64,000 bases of DNA from Echinarachnius parma (lineage: Eukaryota; Echinodermata; Echinoidea; Clypeasteroida; Echinarachniidae). How positions within the stretch are numbered: the stretch's first letter is position 1; each line of letters begins with the position of its first letter. Location: NCBI GenBank assembly GCA_037951105.1, contig JBAMJV010005534.1:10001-74000 (forward strand). The letters are read 5' to 3'. The notes under the pieces were generated by a model. That model was given only the letters and a program-made list of their open reading frames with translations. It made no database searches and was not told the origin of the DNA. The position numbers and the translations under genes are program-made. Positions 11,401-23,400 of this stretch are shown one piece after another.

Positions 11401-14400
11401 ACTCAGGCATAATTGATATATAGCGATAACTTTCACGTTTTAATTACTAACATTAAATCTGACAAGAACTTTACTACCCCGTTTATTTGTTTATATAGGT
11501 GTTCGGCAAGGTGGGGAAAGTGAGTGACATCACACGGGCTGGAGACGCGAATGTGTTATACGATGATGGCGGGTCATTCGTATTTAACATAGACGTACTT
11601 GCTAAGGTCAGTGTATGTGATACACCGGGATAAAGGAAGTGGTAGACGGAATGGGAAGAATGTACTTGTACATGCTAAAGAGGCGGCCAAAGGCGACTAT
11701 GTGAAATAGGAATGGGTGACATCATCACGTAAATCAATATAAATCTACAATGTTGACGTAATCATAATTACAAACAAATCAATCAGTATTGATTGAAAAA
11801 GTGCTAAATCCTGGGTAAAAAGAAAGAACATCAATAAATTACGTGATTAGAACATTCGCTGGATAATTGATAGTCACTCGAGCTGGAAGAGAAGAAAAGT
11901 AAATACAACATAATGGTGTTCTTTAGAATACATGAACACACAACACATCATGAGTTCGGGGAATGGAAAAGTGTGATTACTGTGAAAGTTTAGCTTGCGT
12001 AAAGCGCACATTATCTTTAAGAATTAACAGACTCAAACTTGTTTCAGCTCAGCTGTTGTAGTCCAGTAGCTAGTTCTATATATTATGTCGTGTATTAGAC
12101 CTGGAGATATTCATGAGTCTGATATTCTTTGTTTTTGCTGATCGTGTTCTTCATGGTTCCTAGAGAAAATTCAGCCTTGTTGCCACCTCAGCAACATTAA
12201 GCATTTGTTTATAAGCATTATAATGATAACTTGCTAATTTGCATATTTCTGAAATAAGGTCAGAGGTCAACCTCTTTCAAGGAATATTACAAACGTAATG
12301 AAAACTATTACATCAGGGTGTTTTGGGGTCAAAAATCCATTTCCGGTGCTCATTTGCATGTGCCATATGGGCAACACTCTGAAATCCAAGATGACTGCCC
12401 CTAATTTGCATATTCATGAATATTATTAGTTTTTAGTGGCTAAGGCCGGCCCAGTGGGGTATTGAATTATTTTTTTTCATCAAAATTGAGATTGTTATCT
12501 TAAAATGATCCATGGATTCTAAGCTTTAAGAAAATACATACATTGTGGGGTAGGAGGTAGCTATTAAATTAAGGATTTCGTTATCAATGTTGTACATTTT
12601 TGAGGCCGAAAGTGATACATTTCTGGATTAGATTGAAAATTTGTAATTGTACTTTTCATAAACAGTCCAAATAAAATTGTCCCAAATCAAAATGTTTACC
12701 ATTCAAATTGTGTTCCTCTTTTTTTCAGAGTGAAGCAGCAAATTTAATAGCATGCAGAAAATAAACATGGCAGTTTATATGTGATTAACATGCCCTAAAC
12801 TTCTATTAAATCAACTACAGACGTTTTATCCCGCTATTTTTCTATTTTTATCCATGTCACATTTTATCAAACAAATATCAATATTGTATATGACCTTTCA
12901 ATCTCATTGCCGAAAAGATATTTCAGCTCTGTTGCCACCTTGGCAACAAACATCAATGCATATGATTAGCATAATTAGTTGTTTCACCTAATTTGCATTT
13001 ACTCTTAAATCAAATAAAAATTTTATATATAGTGAACCTAAAAAGTAAAAATGACAAGTAATACCTCTTTTCCAATGTTTCGCGGAGCAAATATATTTAT
13101 GATACTTAATTCAACATATCATCATGGCAACCCAGATAAATCCAAGATGGCCGCTCCCAAAATGAGTTAAGCTAGGATACATGTGCTCCTTCGTTTGGTT
13201 ATACATGTACACTTACACACACGCACATTCGTTATTCGTTATTCATCTTTTAGCACACCAATTCGTAAAAAAAGTGTCATGGTTAGATTCATCGTATTTT
13301 TTTTTCTAAGAAAGAGGTTCAAAAGTGAAATTTCTCTTCCCATAGACATAACACGCGGGGTAGGGCGTTCCATGATGGATGTACGGCTTATGCATATAGG
13401 GTCCAAAAGATTGGAAAACCATGCTTTTCAGAAATATAAGAAAAGTAATCTTGCGCCTGACTGGCAGTTCAACTTGCATGTTAAAAACCAACATATATAA
13501 ACATAATTTACACTGTTACATTATACAATTTAAAAACAAACATAAATGATTGGGAGAATGAATACAATAATCATTAAATATATACACGCATAATTATATA
13601 GCATGTCATATTATACAAATAGTGCATGGTTTGGAGTTGAATATTGTCACCCTTTTTTAATGTTTTGATTGTAGGTACGTTTATGTGGTATATATGTGTA
13701 CCGTGATGTGTTATAATAGTCTAGGCGATCGGTGCAAAAAAAGGCGAAAATCGCTCAGAAAATGATACAAGTATGAAACTTGGTACAGTTATACTTGAGC
13801 CTATACTGAATATTTTAAAAGGTGGAGCCAATGCATCCGGCCTGTTTCTTAGCAACGGTTGCTAAGAAACGTATTGACCCTAGCAACGAGCCATTTAAGC
13901 ATATCTAATCCATTCCAAAATGATGATGCTATGTGTTTTATCATCAAAACTATCTAAAGACATGTTATAAGGTCACTATAAGTGTCAATATTAAAAAAAA
14001 ACATTGTTTGTTGCTAGGCAACGGATAAACCATAGCAACTGTCTAGTTATATCTTAATTGTCTATTTGTAAACGACTTTTCCACCTTACACTGCCTACAA
14101 GTTTACAGAAGAGAAATATTTGGGTATATTTTAAACTGTACAGATTGTCATAAATGGTAATTGACAAATAATATCAAATTGAGTTGCTTAGTAACATATT
14201 TACCATAGCAACAATCTGTGTACACATAGAAAACAATCCCTGCATATGGGATCCATTTAACTCAAACAATTTTCTTATCAATATAAGGCCTATTTCCTGG
14301 AATCAGTAAAGGTTATGGTATTTTATAATACATCAACTTGAAACAATGTTACTAGGGAATACATCCATGGAAGCAACCAGCTATTTTTGGTCAGATGGAT

Positions 14401-17400
14401 TGTCTCAACAATATAAAATTCTCACCATGAACAGTCTTAAGTCATTCACCATAATAATAATAATAATAATATTAGGCATTTAGCTACGCTATTCATAGTA
14501 AACTATATCACAGCGCTTACAATATTATTACCCCGATCAACAGACACACTGCAATCAATCCTGCACATTAAGTGCACATTTTGCACTCCCTGGGGAGTAT
14601 TCCAGCAAGTCGCCTATTAGGCGAGCACAGTGCTAAGGAAACAGGTTCCCATCCTTCCGGGTACCCATTTATACACCTGGGTCGAGAGCAGCAATAGTGG
14701 ATAAATTGTCTTGCCGAAGGACAAACGCGGTGGGCTGCGTTCGAACCCGGGATTTCACGATTGGAAAGCGCGCGCTCTACCAATGTTGCCACACCACATC
14801 CCCTAGTTTCAGGCATTGTCACAAGCTCCTAAGCATGTGTAATACACAGTGCATTTTAAGTGTGCTCGTACACATTTGCAGTCTCTACACCTGCTCCTAC
14901 ATCTGACACTTCAGTAGCTCTAGGCAGTAAGTTTGTCCACAGGGGCCTCCACTATTCTGGGCAAGTCCATCCCCACTCAGAAGGGGAGGGCAACTGGCAA
15001 TATGGCATAGTAGTATGTCCTTAATGGTGCCCACCTTGTAATGCTGCCCTTCTGATATGTTTCTGTAAGGCAGCCTTGGTGGAAGGAAGTGCTGACATCT
15101 GACTTCATTGATGGAGGTACATATTGCTGTATTGTCATAGAGAAGGATGGTGAAGTACTCTAGGGAAGCCTCGGTCTCTTCAGAAAATTGTTCTGGTGCA
15201 CTGTGCAGCTCATAGAAGGATCCAGTGAGTTTATCATGTGTCTGCCAAACTTTCCATGCAGTCATCTTTCCAACTTGGGCAAACTGGGAAACGGTGTCGC
15301 ATCCCGTGAAAGCGTGGAACACCGGAAGAACCAACGACTTTGTGGGCCCAAATCTCATGAGCTGGGATGTAGTGAAAGTTCTTTCTAGTTCTGAATGTAA
15401 TCCAGAGGTATATTCTTCCTAGCTGCTGTACAGTTGCTACTGCTAGCATAACTACATCAGTGTCTACTGTCCGAGCAATGATCTTGTGAAAACACTGCCT
15501 GACGGCATGAGCAACATGTTCCATGATCCTGGAATCTGCTTCTTCATGGTTGCAGGGAGTAATGCTGGATGTGTCTCGTGCAGGTATACAGAGTGCATTA
15601 TCACCATCGGTGACAACAAAAGGGTTCTCTGCTGATGCAAGGGGTTATATACGATACCATAGATTCCTAGTTATAGTATGGAATCACAATTACTTAAGTT
15701 TAATAAGTGACCTCAGTAACTATAACTAAATACAGGCATTTAAATTTCTATACAATGACAATTACTGTTCTCTAAAATATTGTGATGGGTGACCTCACCG
15801 CAAAAGTAGGAGCGGACCACATAGTATGGGCACCACCTTTGGGCAAGTATGGACTAGGACAGCTCAATAGCAGAGGGGAGAAGATTCTAGAATTATATAT
15901 GTTACACGGAATGGCAGTGTGTAACACATACTTCCAACACAAAGAATGTAGGAGGGCAACATGGACGTCCCCATGTGGACATGACAGAAATCAGATAGAC
16001 TTCATCATTACCAAATTAGAGAACATCAAGACGTTCCAGAACTGAAGATCATACTGCTCAGCAGACGTTGGGTCAGACCACAGTCTAGTACTGGCAAATG
16101 TGAAGCTATCACCTGCAAAGTCTAAGCGAATGACGAGCCTTCCCAAAAGCTACGATGTTGGCAGACTTAATGACTCTAACATAGCAGAAGCATTTAAAGC
16201 CAGGATTGGAGGTGCCTTTGAACCACTACTTCAGCTTCAGGACACGGATGCAGATGAGTTGTGGAAGCAGATCTATACTACCAATAACATCACAGAAGAA
16301 GTTGTAGGCTTCAAAAGGTCAAACAAAGTTGAAGGTGTCCCAGAAGATGACTGTAAGACGTGTGAACAAAGGAAAGCCAGAATCCTGGTGATGAACAATC
16401 CCTCTGCCCACAACAAGAAGAGCTACAAAAAACTCAATAAAACGGTCACGTATGAAGTGAAGAATTGGAAGAAGAAATTCTTGACGCAGAGGTGGAAGAA
16501 ATGGAAATTGCTAACGCAAAGAACAACAGCCATGAGCTCTTCAAGAAGGTTAAGAAACTGGAGAAAGAGACGAGATGCAACCTGCCGTAAAGAACAAGGA
16601 CGGCATCTTTAAAACGGCTCCTGCAGAAGTGTTGAAATGCTGGGAAGAACATTTTAGCGGCCACCTCACCACGCAATTTCCAAGGGTCTAAAATACTCTT
16701 CAGACCCTACCTGACCCTCAACCTACAGATAACCCAAGTGAACCTTTCACAATTGAAGAAGTAGAGGCAGCAATAAAACTGTTGAAGAACAGCAAGACCT
16801 GTGGTTGGGACAAAATAACGGCCAAAACCCTGAGGACTGGTGGACAGCCGATGAGACAACTCCTGCTCAAAATAATAAATGCAGCATGGTTGGAAGGTAA
16901 AACCGCGGAAGACTGGAGCAAGGGTCTCATCACTCCAGTGTTTAAGAAAGAAGACAAGCTGGACCCATCCAACTACAGGGCTATAACGCTACTCTCCATA
17001 ACTGAGAGAGTTTTCTGTAGGATTGTCCTCAGGAGAATACAGGGAACCATTGAGAACCATCTGACTGAGGAACAATGCGGATTTAGAAGTTGTAGAGGCA
17101 TCACAGATGCTGTGTTTGTCGTCAGACAGATCATCAAAAAGGCCAGAGAAAAAAGATACCAATCCACTTGAACTTTGTTGATTTTAAAGCAGCATTCGAT
17201 ACTATTTGGAGAGAAGCTCTCTGGAAATATTTACGTTCCATTGGTGTGGACAAGTCCCCAGTCTACCTTATAGAGAGCATGCACAAGCAAAGCAAATGCT
17301 ATGTTATGGTGAACGGTAAGATAACCGAATGGTTGGATGTCATAACTGGAGTTCGATAAGGCTGCCTCCTCTCTCCATGCCTCTTTAACCCATTACTGGA

Positions 17401-20400
17401 ATTTGTGATGAAGGACATCCAAAAACTAGACAGTGGGATACAGATGGGTGACATACGTACTAACAACATCCGTTATGCAGATGACACCACCCTCATGGAA
17501 CTTGTATTTGAAAACCTCCAAATCTCTTCAAGGGAACTGGAAAAGACATGTAGAAGTTGGGGGATGAACATCAATGCCACGAAATTCAGAATCAGGACAG
17601 AGGACCAACAAGTTATTACACTAAACCACACCAACATCGAGAAAGTGGATACATTTGTCTTCCTCGGCAGCATGGTACCTTCTATAGAAGATGACGTGAA
17701 GAGGCGAACAATACTGGCAGCCTGGTCAGAGCCCTGATCCTCCCTATTGCCACATATGGAGCAGAATCCTGGACCCTCCGTAAATCAGCTAGATCTAAGC
17801 TTGAGGTATTTGAAATGAGGTGCCTCCGGACCATCCTTGGAGTTCACCTAATGGACAGAATAAGGAACGAAGAGATCAGGCAGAGGCTGAACATCCCAAG
17901 CACCATATGTGAAGAAATAACAAAACGTAGACGGAAATGGTTTGGCCATGTGGTACGCATGCCGCATGACTGCCTACCATACCAAGCATACCATAATGAC
18001 TTTGACGCACGCAGACCACGGGGACGCCCTCCTACGAGATGGAAGGACCAAGTGAGGTGCGATGTGGGTCTATCCCTACATGAGGCAGAACATCTAGCCC
18101 AGGATAGATCAGAATAGAGCAGGATTTATCGTAGGGGAGCAAGGGGACACATCGTCCTACGCACCTAAGTCAGTAAGTCAAACTTTGGCCAACAATAGTT
18201 GACAGGTTAGAAAAGCCCAAATGTTGATACAATGAGGTAAATGCGTTGCCTAGCAACCATTATAAAGCCATGTGCACTGTGCGGTGGACTTTTGCTTCAG
18301 AGTGAGGATATTATGCATAGTAAAGCAATATATATTGAAATACATTATAATGTTTAGTAAAATTGGTCGACATACATCAAATATGCTTGGTTGCTACGGA
18401 AAATATGTTGCCTAGCAACTGTTGCTATGATGTGTACATTGTAATTGCTCCAGGGTGGTGTTATGATGAAGAGCAAAGCTTCAGATATTAAAATACATTT
18501 AAATTGTTCGGAAAAATTGGTCTACAGGCATCTTACATGTTGGTTGCTATGGAAAATACGTTGCTTAGCAACCGTTGCTATACTATGTACAGTTTTCCTT
18601 GGCTCCACCTCTGAAAATGCTTACAATGATGAGACCTACATGTGTAGAAAATTTCATACTTGTATCATTTTCCGAGCAATTTTCGCACCAATCGCCTAGA
18701 CTATAACAGATCGGACACATATCAGAACTCTAGACAATCTAGTTTTACAGAATATAGTTTAACTTTAATCACTGCTTCTAATTTCGGACATGAAATTTCA
18801 AACCAAGTGCATATATCAATGAATTATCATGTCTCACATATTAAATTACAGAGGGAATAATTAAATGCTTTAAACTCCCCAGTGAGAAGAAAACAAATTT
18901 AAATACTTAGTAAGCGCTGCGCGAGAGTTCGGAGTGTTTATGGTGCACCAATCAGACCGTAACGGATGAACGGCCATAGAGTTGCGTAAAGTATTATCAG
19001 CATACAGTCCTCGCTATATGCTGGTGGAATGCCGAGTGCCGGAACGTCGAGGAATCAGCTGCGTTGAAGCCGAGGTGCTTGCGCGAAGTGATCTCCAGAT
19101 CGGGAGAAGAAATCGGATGAAGGAATCGGATCCGGAAGTCGGATGCTTAAGTCGGTCCGTGAAGTCGGATGCTTAAGTCAGATGCTGAAGTCGGATGCTT
19201 AAGTCGGATCCTGAAGCTGGGTCCGTTACCCGGTTGGACAAGCCGGGTCCATAAACCGGATACAACTGCAAATAATAATTCCGAAACATATTTCCACTAC
19301 GGTGTTCATTTTACATTACATAATGAATATGTAAGCACGCGGAAATGTTTCAAGTTTATAATAACTCAACGATTTTATGCTTCTGACACATAAACACACA
19401 ATGCAGAATTTTCCGCTCATAAAAAGCAACGAATTCAACATTCCGTCAATCTTAATATTATCATCCTTCATAAATAGCATCAAATACAGGAATACATTTA
19501 CTGAGGAATATATAGTCGTATCTCCGACAAAACTTAATCTTCTTTGCTTACTTCGGCATAATTAAACAAATATACATTTCCATTTCATTATTTACATATC
19601 AACTTTTATAAGAGGAAAGTAATAATCATTTTCCCTTGACATATATCACGTTGTATCACACAGCCCACTTTCGCACCACATCGTTTGCTTTACTTGGTAT
19701 TATTTACTTAGCCGCATTATTTTATGTGCGACGAAACAAACTACAAACAAAATACAATAAGAAGCATTAACTTACGGTCACCAGTTGTGGTAAACGCTTG
19801 TAGGACGTTGTCGTGCTGCACACCGGGATGGCGAGTCACCATCAAAGGGGTTTTCCTATTTAACTTCTACACTTTCAGAAATTTACAAAGGCATCCCGTG
19901 GTCCACCCAATCTCAGCCGCCACACACACGTCCGTCTGGAGCAAGATCTCAAATTACTCTGCCTTACTGCAATTACTTTACGCTCATCCACGCACTCACA
20001 ATTTCCCGCCCCGATCATACAGCCAATCAACGCTTTCACCTTCCTAGTCTCTAGGAAACCGCACAATATCCAAACCCACGTGATACCGAGGGCCCAATCA
20101 CACACGATACACGGACTGGCGACCGACTGCCACGTATGCTACCCAATCACGTGGCTCGATGCTACTCCAGTAATACTCAATATAATACGCCAGCAGGGAC
20201 TAGCGAAAGCTACGTGGAGGTCGTCCTATTGTTATCACGCATCCCGCTGCTGCCGTAAAGCTCATTATAATAAGACGCAGGTAGGGGCAAGCGCAAACTG
20301 TATACCGAGTTCGACCCAGTAACAACGAACTTGAGCTATAGCAGGCACCATTAGCAGTGAAATAAATTATTTTTCTGCTCGGCTGGTGACAATTCACCCC

Positions 20401-23400
20401 CTCCTTTAAAAGAAAATTTTCATGGAAAATTGTTTCCCTCAAAATAAAATGGCCAATCTGGCTCAAGTCTAGCGGAAACGCGAAGCAATAATTATTTCCT
20501 TCCTTCATGGGACCTAAAAATCAAACAAACCAAGGCTGTATTTTCTCCTTTCTACTTTCTCATCGAGCATCTGCTTGTACCTAAGGATAAAAACAAAACC
20601 GAAAACAAAATCTTTTAATCTTGACCTTTGCCGTAATTTCCTTGATAATTTAAAGGCAAACTTTCCTTTTAATCACCAAAACTAAATCGAGTCGCCTGTT
20701 GAGTCTTCCTACGGGTAAAGAAAGTGGAAAATAAAATATATTAATGTAAACTTACATGTTCTATCAAATTACTTTGAATCAATCCACATCAGCTCTGCTC
20801 ATGAAAACTGCACCGACGTTCTCCTTCCCCTTGATTGCTTCGATGCGGTAGCAGTAGGGTTGCAGTGCTAAGGCCCATCGGAGGATCCTGCCATTAGCGA
20901 CCTTCGACCTCCGGATGGCTAGCAGCGGCTGGTGGTCGACCTCAAGGACGAACTCCTTTCCGTAGAGATAGGTCTCAAACTTTTGTATGGCACATAACAC
21001 CGCCAGACACTCCTTCTCAATTGTCGAATACGCCCCTTCTCTTGGCAAAAGCTTCCGGCTCGCAAATGCAACTGGAAATTTTTCTCCATCATGCTCCTGG
21101 AGCAACACCGCTCCCACGCCGGCGTCGGATGCATCGGTCCGTAGTACGAACGCCTTGTCGACATCGGGGAGATGAAGAATAGGCGGACTTGCTAGTTTCG
21201 ACTTCAACGTGTTGAATGCCTTCTCGTGGGCATGTTCCCACCGAATCCGATTCGGTACCCCCTTTTTGGTCAGATCCGTCAACGGAATCGCGATCGCAGC
21301 GTAGTTCGGCACGAACTTGCCATAATATCCCGTCAGCCCGAGAAATTACCGGAGTTGGGTCTTCGTCGTTGGTCTCTTAGCGTCCTGAATCTTCGTCTGC
21401 TTGTCAGAGTTTGGTTGGATCGTCCCGCCGTTCACATGATGGCCTAGGAAGTCGAGCTCGGCGAAGCCGACGAAACACTTATTTGGCTTGGCTTTCAACT
21501 TCGCTCCTCGAAGTCTGTGGAAGAGTTCCTTCAACGTAGCCAAGTGCTCCTCCCATGTAGGCGTGTGAACGAGGATGTCGTCGATGAAATTGTCGACGTT
21601 CTTCAGTCCTCGCTGTACCGTCCTCATGATCCTGCTGAAACTTGCCGGGGCATTTGGTGAGGTCAAGCTTGGTGTAATATCGGTCTCCGGCGAGCTTGGC
21701 AAAGATTTCCTCTTGATCGGGAATTGGTTCTGCATCGGTGATCGTTGCCGCATTCAGCTTCCTGAAATCACAACAAAAGCGGTTACTACCATCTTTTCCT
21801 TTTTGACCAGGACAATGGGTGATGCGTATGGCGATGTCGACGGCTCAATGACACCTAAATCCATCATTTCCCTCACCTCATCTGTTACCACCTGTCTCAG
21901 TGCATGGGGTAATGGGTAGGGCTTACTGTGGATTGGGTAGTCGTGGATCAGCCGGATGTCGTGCTCGCCCGCTGTCGTGATCCCTGGTATGTCGGTCAAA
22001 ACATCTTGGAATTCGCCAAGAAGTTTACCTACTTCACTCTGTTCCACTGCTAGTTGGCTGTTGACATTGACGTCAGCCACATATTGTGTCTGCTTGGTTG
22101 CAGGGACATGGAGTAGCGATTCCCGCATCGTGTGAGGATCCAGTCCGCCATCTTCGGGCTCCTCGTCCTCGACGACCGCCGTTGCTGCCATGTCAAACGC
22201 TGCCACGATCATCCCTTGCATCGGTTCTATCTCCCGTCTGATGTACCTTTTCAAGAGATTAGCATGGAAAGTAGTTATTCTCTTACCTAGGTCGACCTTG
22301 AAGTCCAGCTTTCCCACGATGTCGACCACCTTGAACGGGCCTTTCCAGTGCATCAGCAGCTTATTCGCATCGGTGGGTAGTAGGACTAACACTTCATCTC
22401 CTACCTTGAAGGACCTTGGCCGAGTCCGTCGGTTGTAGTTCGCTCGGTACTTCTCGTGTGACCTGTGCAGTTCGCGCATTGCGATGTCGCACGTCTGTTA
22501 CATCTTCTCCTTGAGGTCGAATACGAACTGGTACGTCGTCTTCGTTTCCTGCTGCGTGTCCTGGTTGGTCCACAGCTCTTTAACAATCATGAGAGGTCCA
22601 CGTACTACTCTTCCGTAGATCCAGTGCTGTCTTGCGGCGTTTCGCGGTACGCGAACAACAACGGGTCGATGTAGCGATCCCAGTCCGTCGGGCGCTCTTC
22701 ACACATCTTGTTTAACATCCGTTTTAGGGTACCGTTAAACCGTTCAACAAGACCGTTGCATTGTGGGTGGTACGGAGTTGTGGTGAAGTGGCGTATGGAC
22801 AACAGTCGGCTCACTTCCTTGAACATCTCCGACGTGAACTGCGCCCCCCTGTCCGATAACAATTCGCACGGAAATCCCACTCTCGAAAAGATGCCGAGGA
22901 GAGCCTCTGCAACCGTTGCCGTGTCGATACGACGTAGGGGTACCACCTCCGGGTACCGGGTTGCATAGTCTACCAAAGTTAAGATGAACCGGTGACCTCT
23001 CGACGACGCCGGCTTGATCGGTCCCACGAGGTCGATGGCGACACGCTTGAAAGGTTCGTCGATGAGGGGCGTGGAACCTAACGGCACCTTTGTCACTCGA
23101 TCCTTGGCGGCCGACCGCTGACAAGCATCGCAAGAACGGCAGTACCGCTGCACCTCCGCTCGTAGACCTTGGCCAGAAAAAATTAGCAAGAATTTTATCG
23201 GCAGTTTTCTGACCACCCAGGTGACCTCCCATCACTGATTCATGGGCAAGTTTCATAACTGGCTTCCGGTACTTTGCAGGTACATCCATGTTGTTGCCCT
23301 TTTTAACATGAATTTCTCTGTACAAGAGCTTATCTTTAAGTTTGTACTTTGTTCTATTTCCACTTTCGACTTACTTTGACCTCCCCTGTTGAAGCATCTT

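Larger units (their letters stand above)
13717..18703. mobile_element. long-TIR element inserted in the Gypsy LTR
   Basis: Ends are TAGTCTAGGCGATCGGTGC at the left and, reversed, TAGTCTAGGCGATTGGTGC at the right. The flanks carry a duplicated TAA (13714-13716, 18704-18706), and the other LTR shows the empty site with one TAA near 26287. Each arm (13717-14450 and about 18185-18703) carries several short palindromes of the GTTGCYWRGCAAC type. Inside are a FEN-like pseudogene, a SINE and an RTE-like LINE; the last two are later insertions. A 3-bp TAA duplication would fit PIF/Harbinger, but the ends do not. Confidence 0.87.
13645..20391 (-). repeat. 3' LTR of the Gypsy element (with 4.99-kb insertion)
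   Basis: LTR sequence occupies 13645-13716 and 18704-20391. The gap 13717-18703 is a later TIR element. Without it the LTR is about 1.76 kb. It retains a 769-bp stretch (19516-20284) absent from the other LTR that carries three CCAAT motifs (20023, 20094, 20143) and two CACGTG motifs (20077, 20148). A 21-bp-scale tandem repeat (GAAGTCGGATGCTTAAGTCG) lies at about 19119-19210. Confidence 0.88.
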
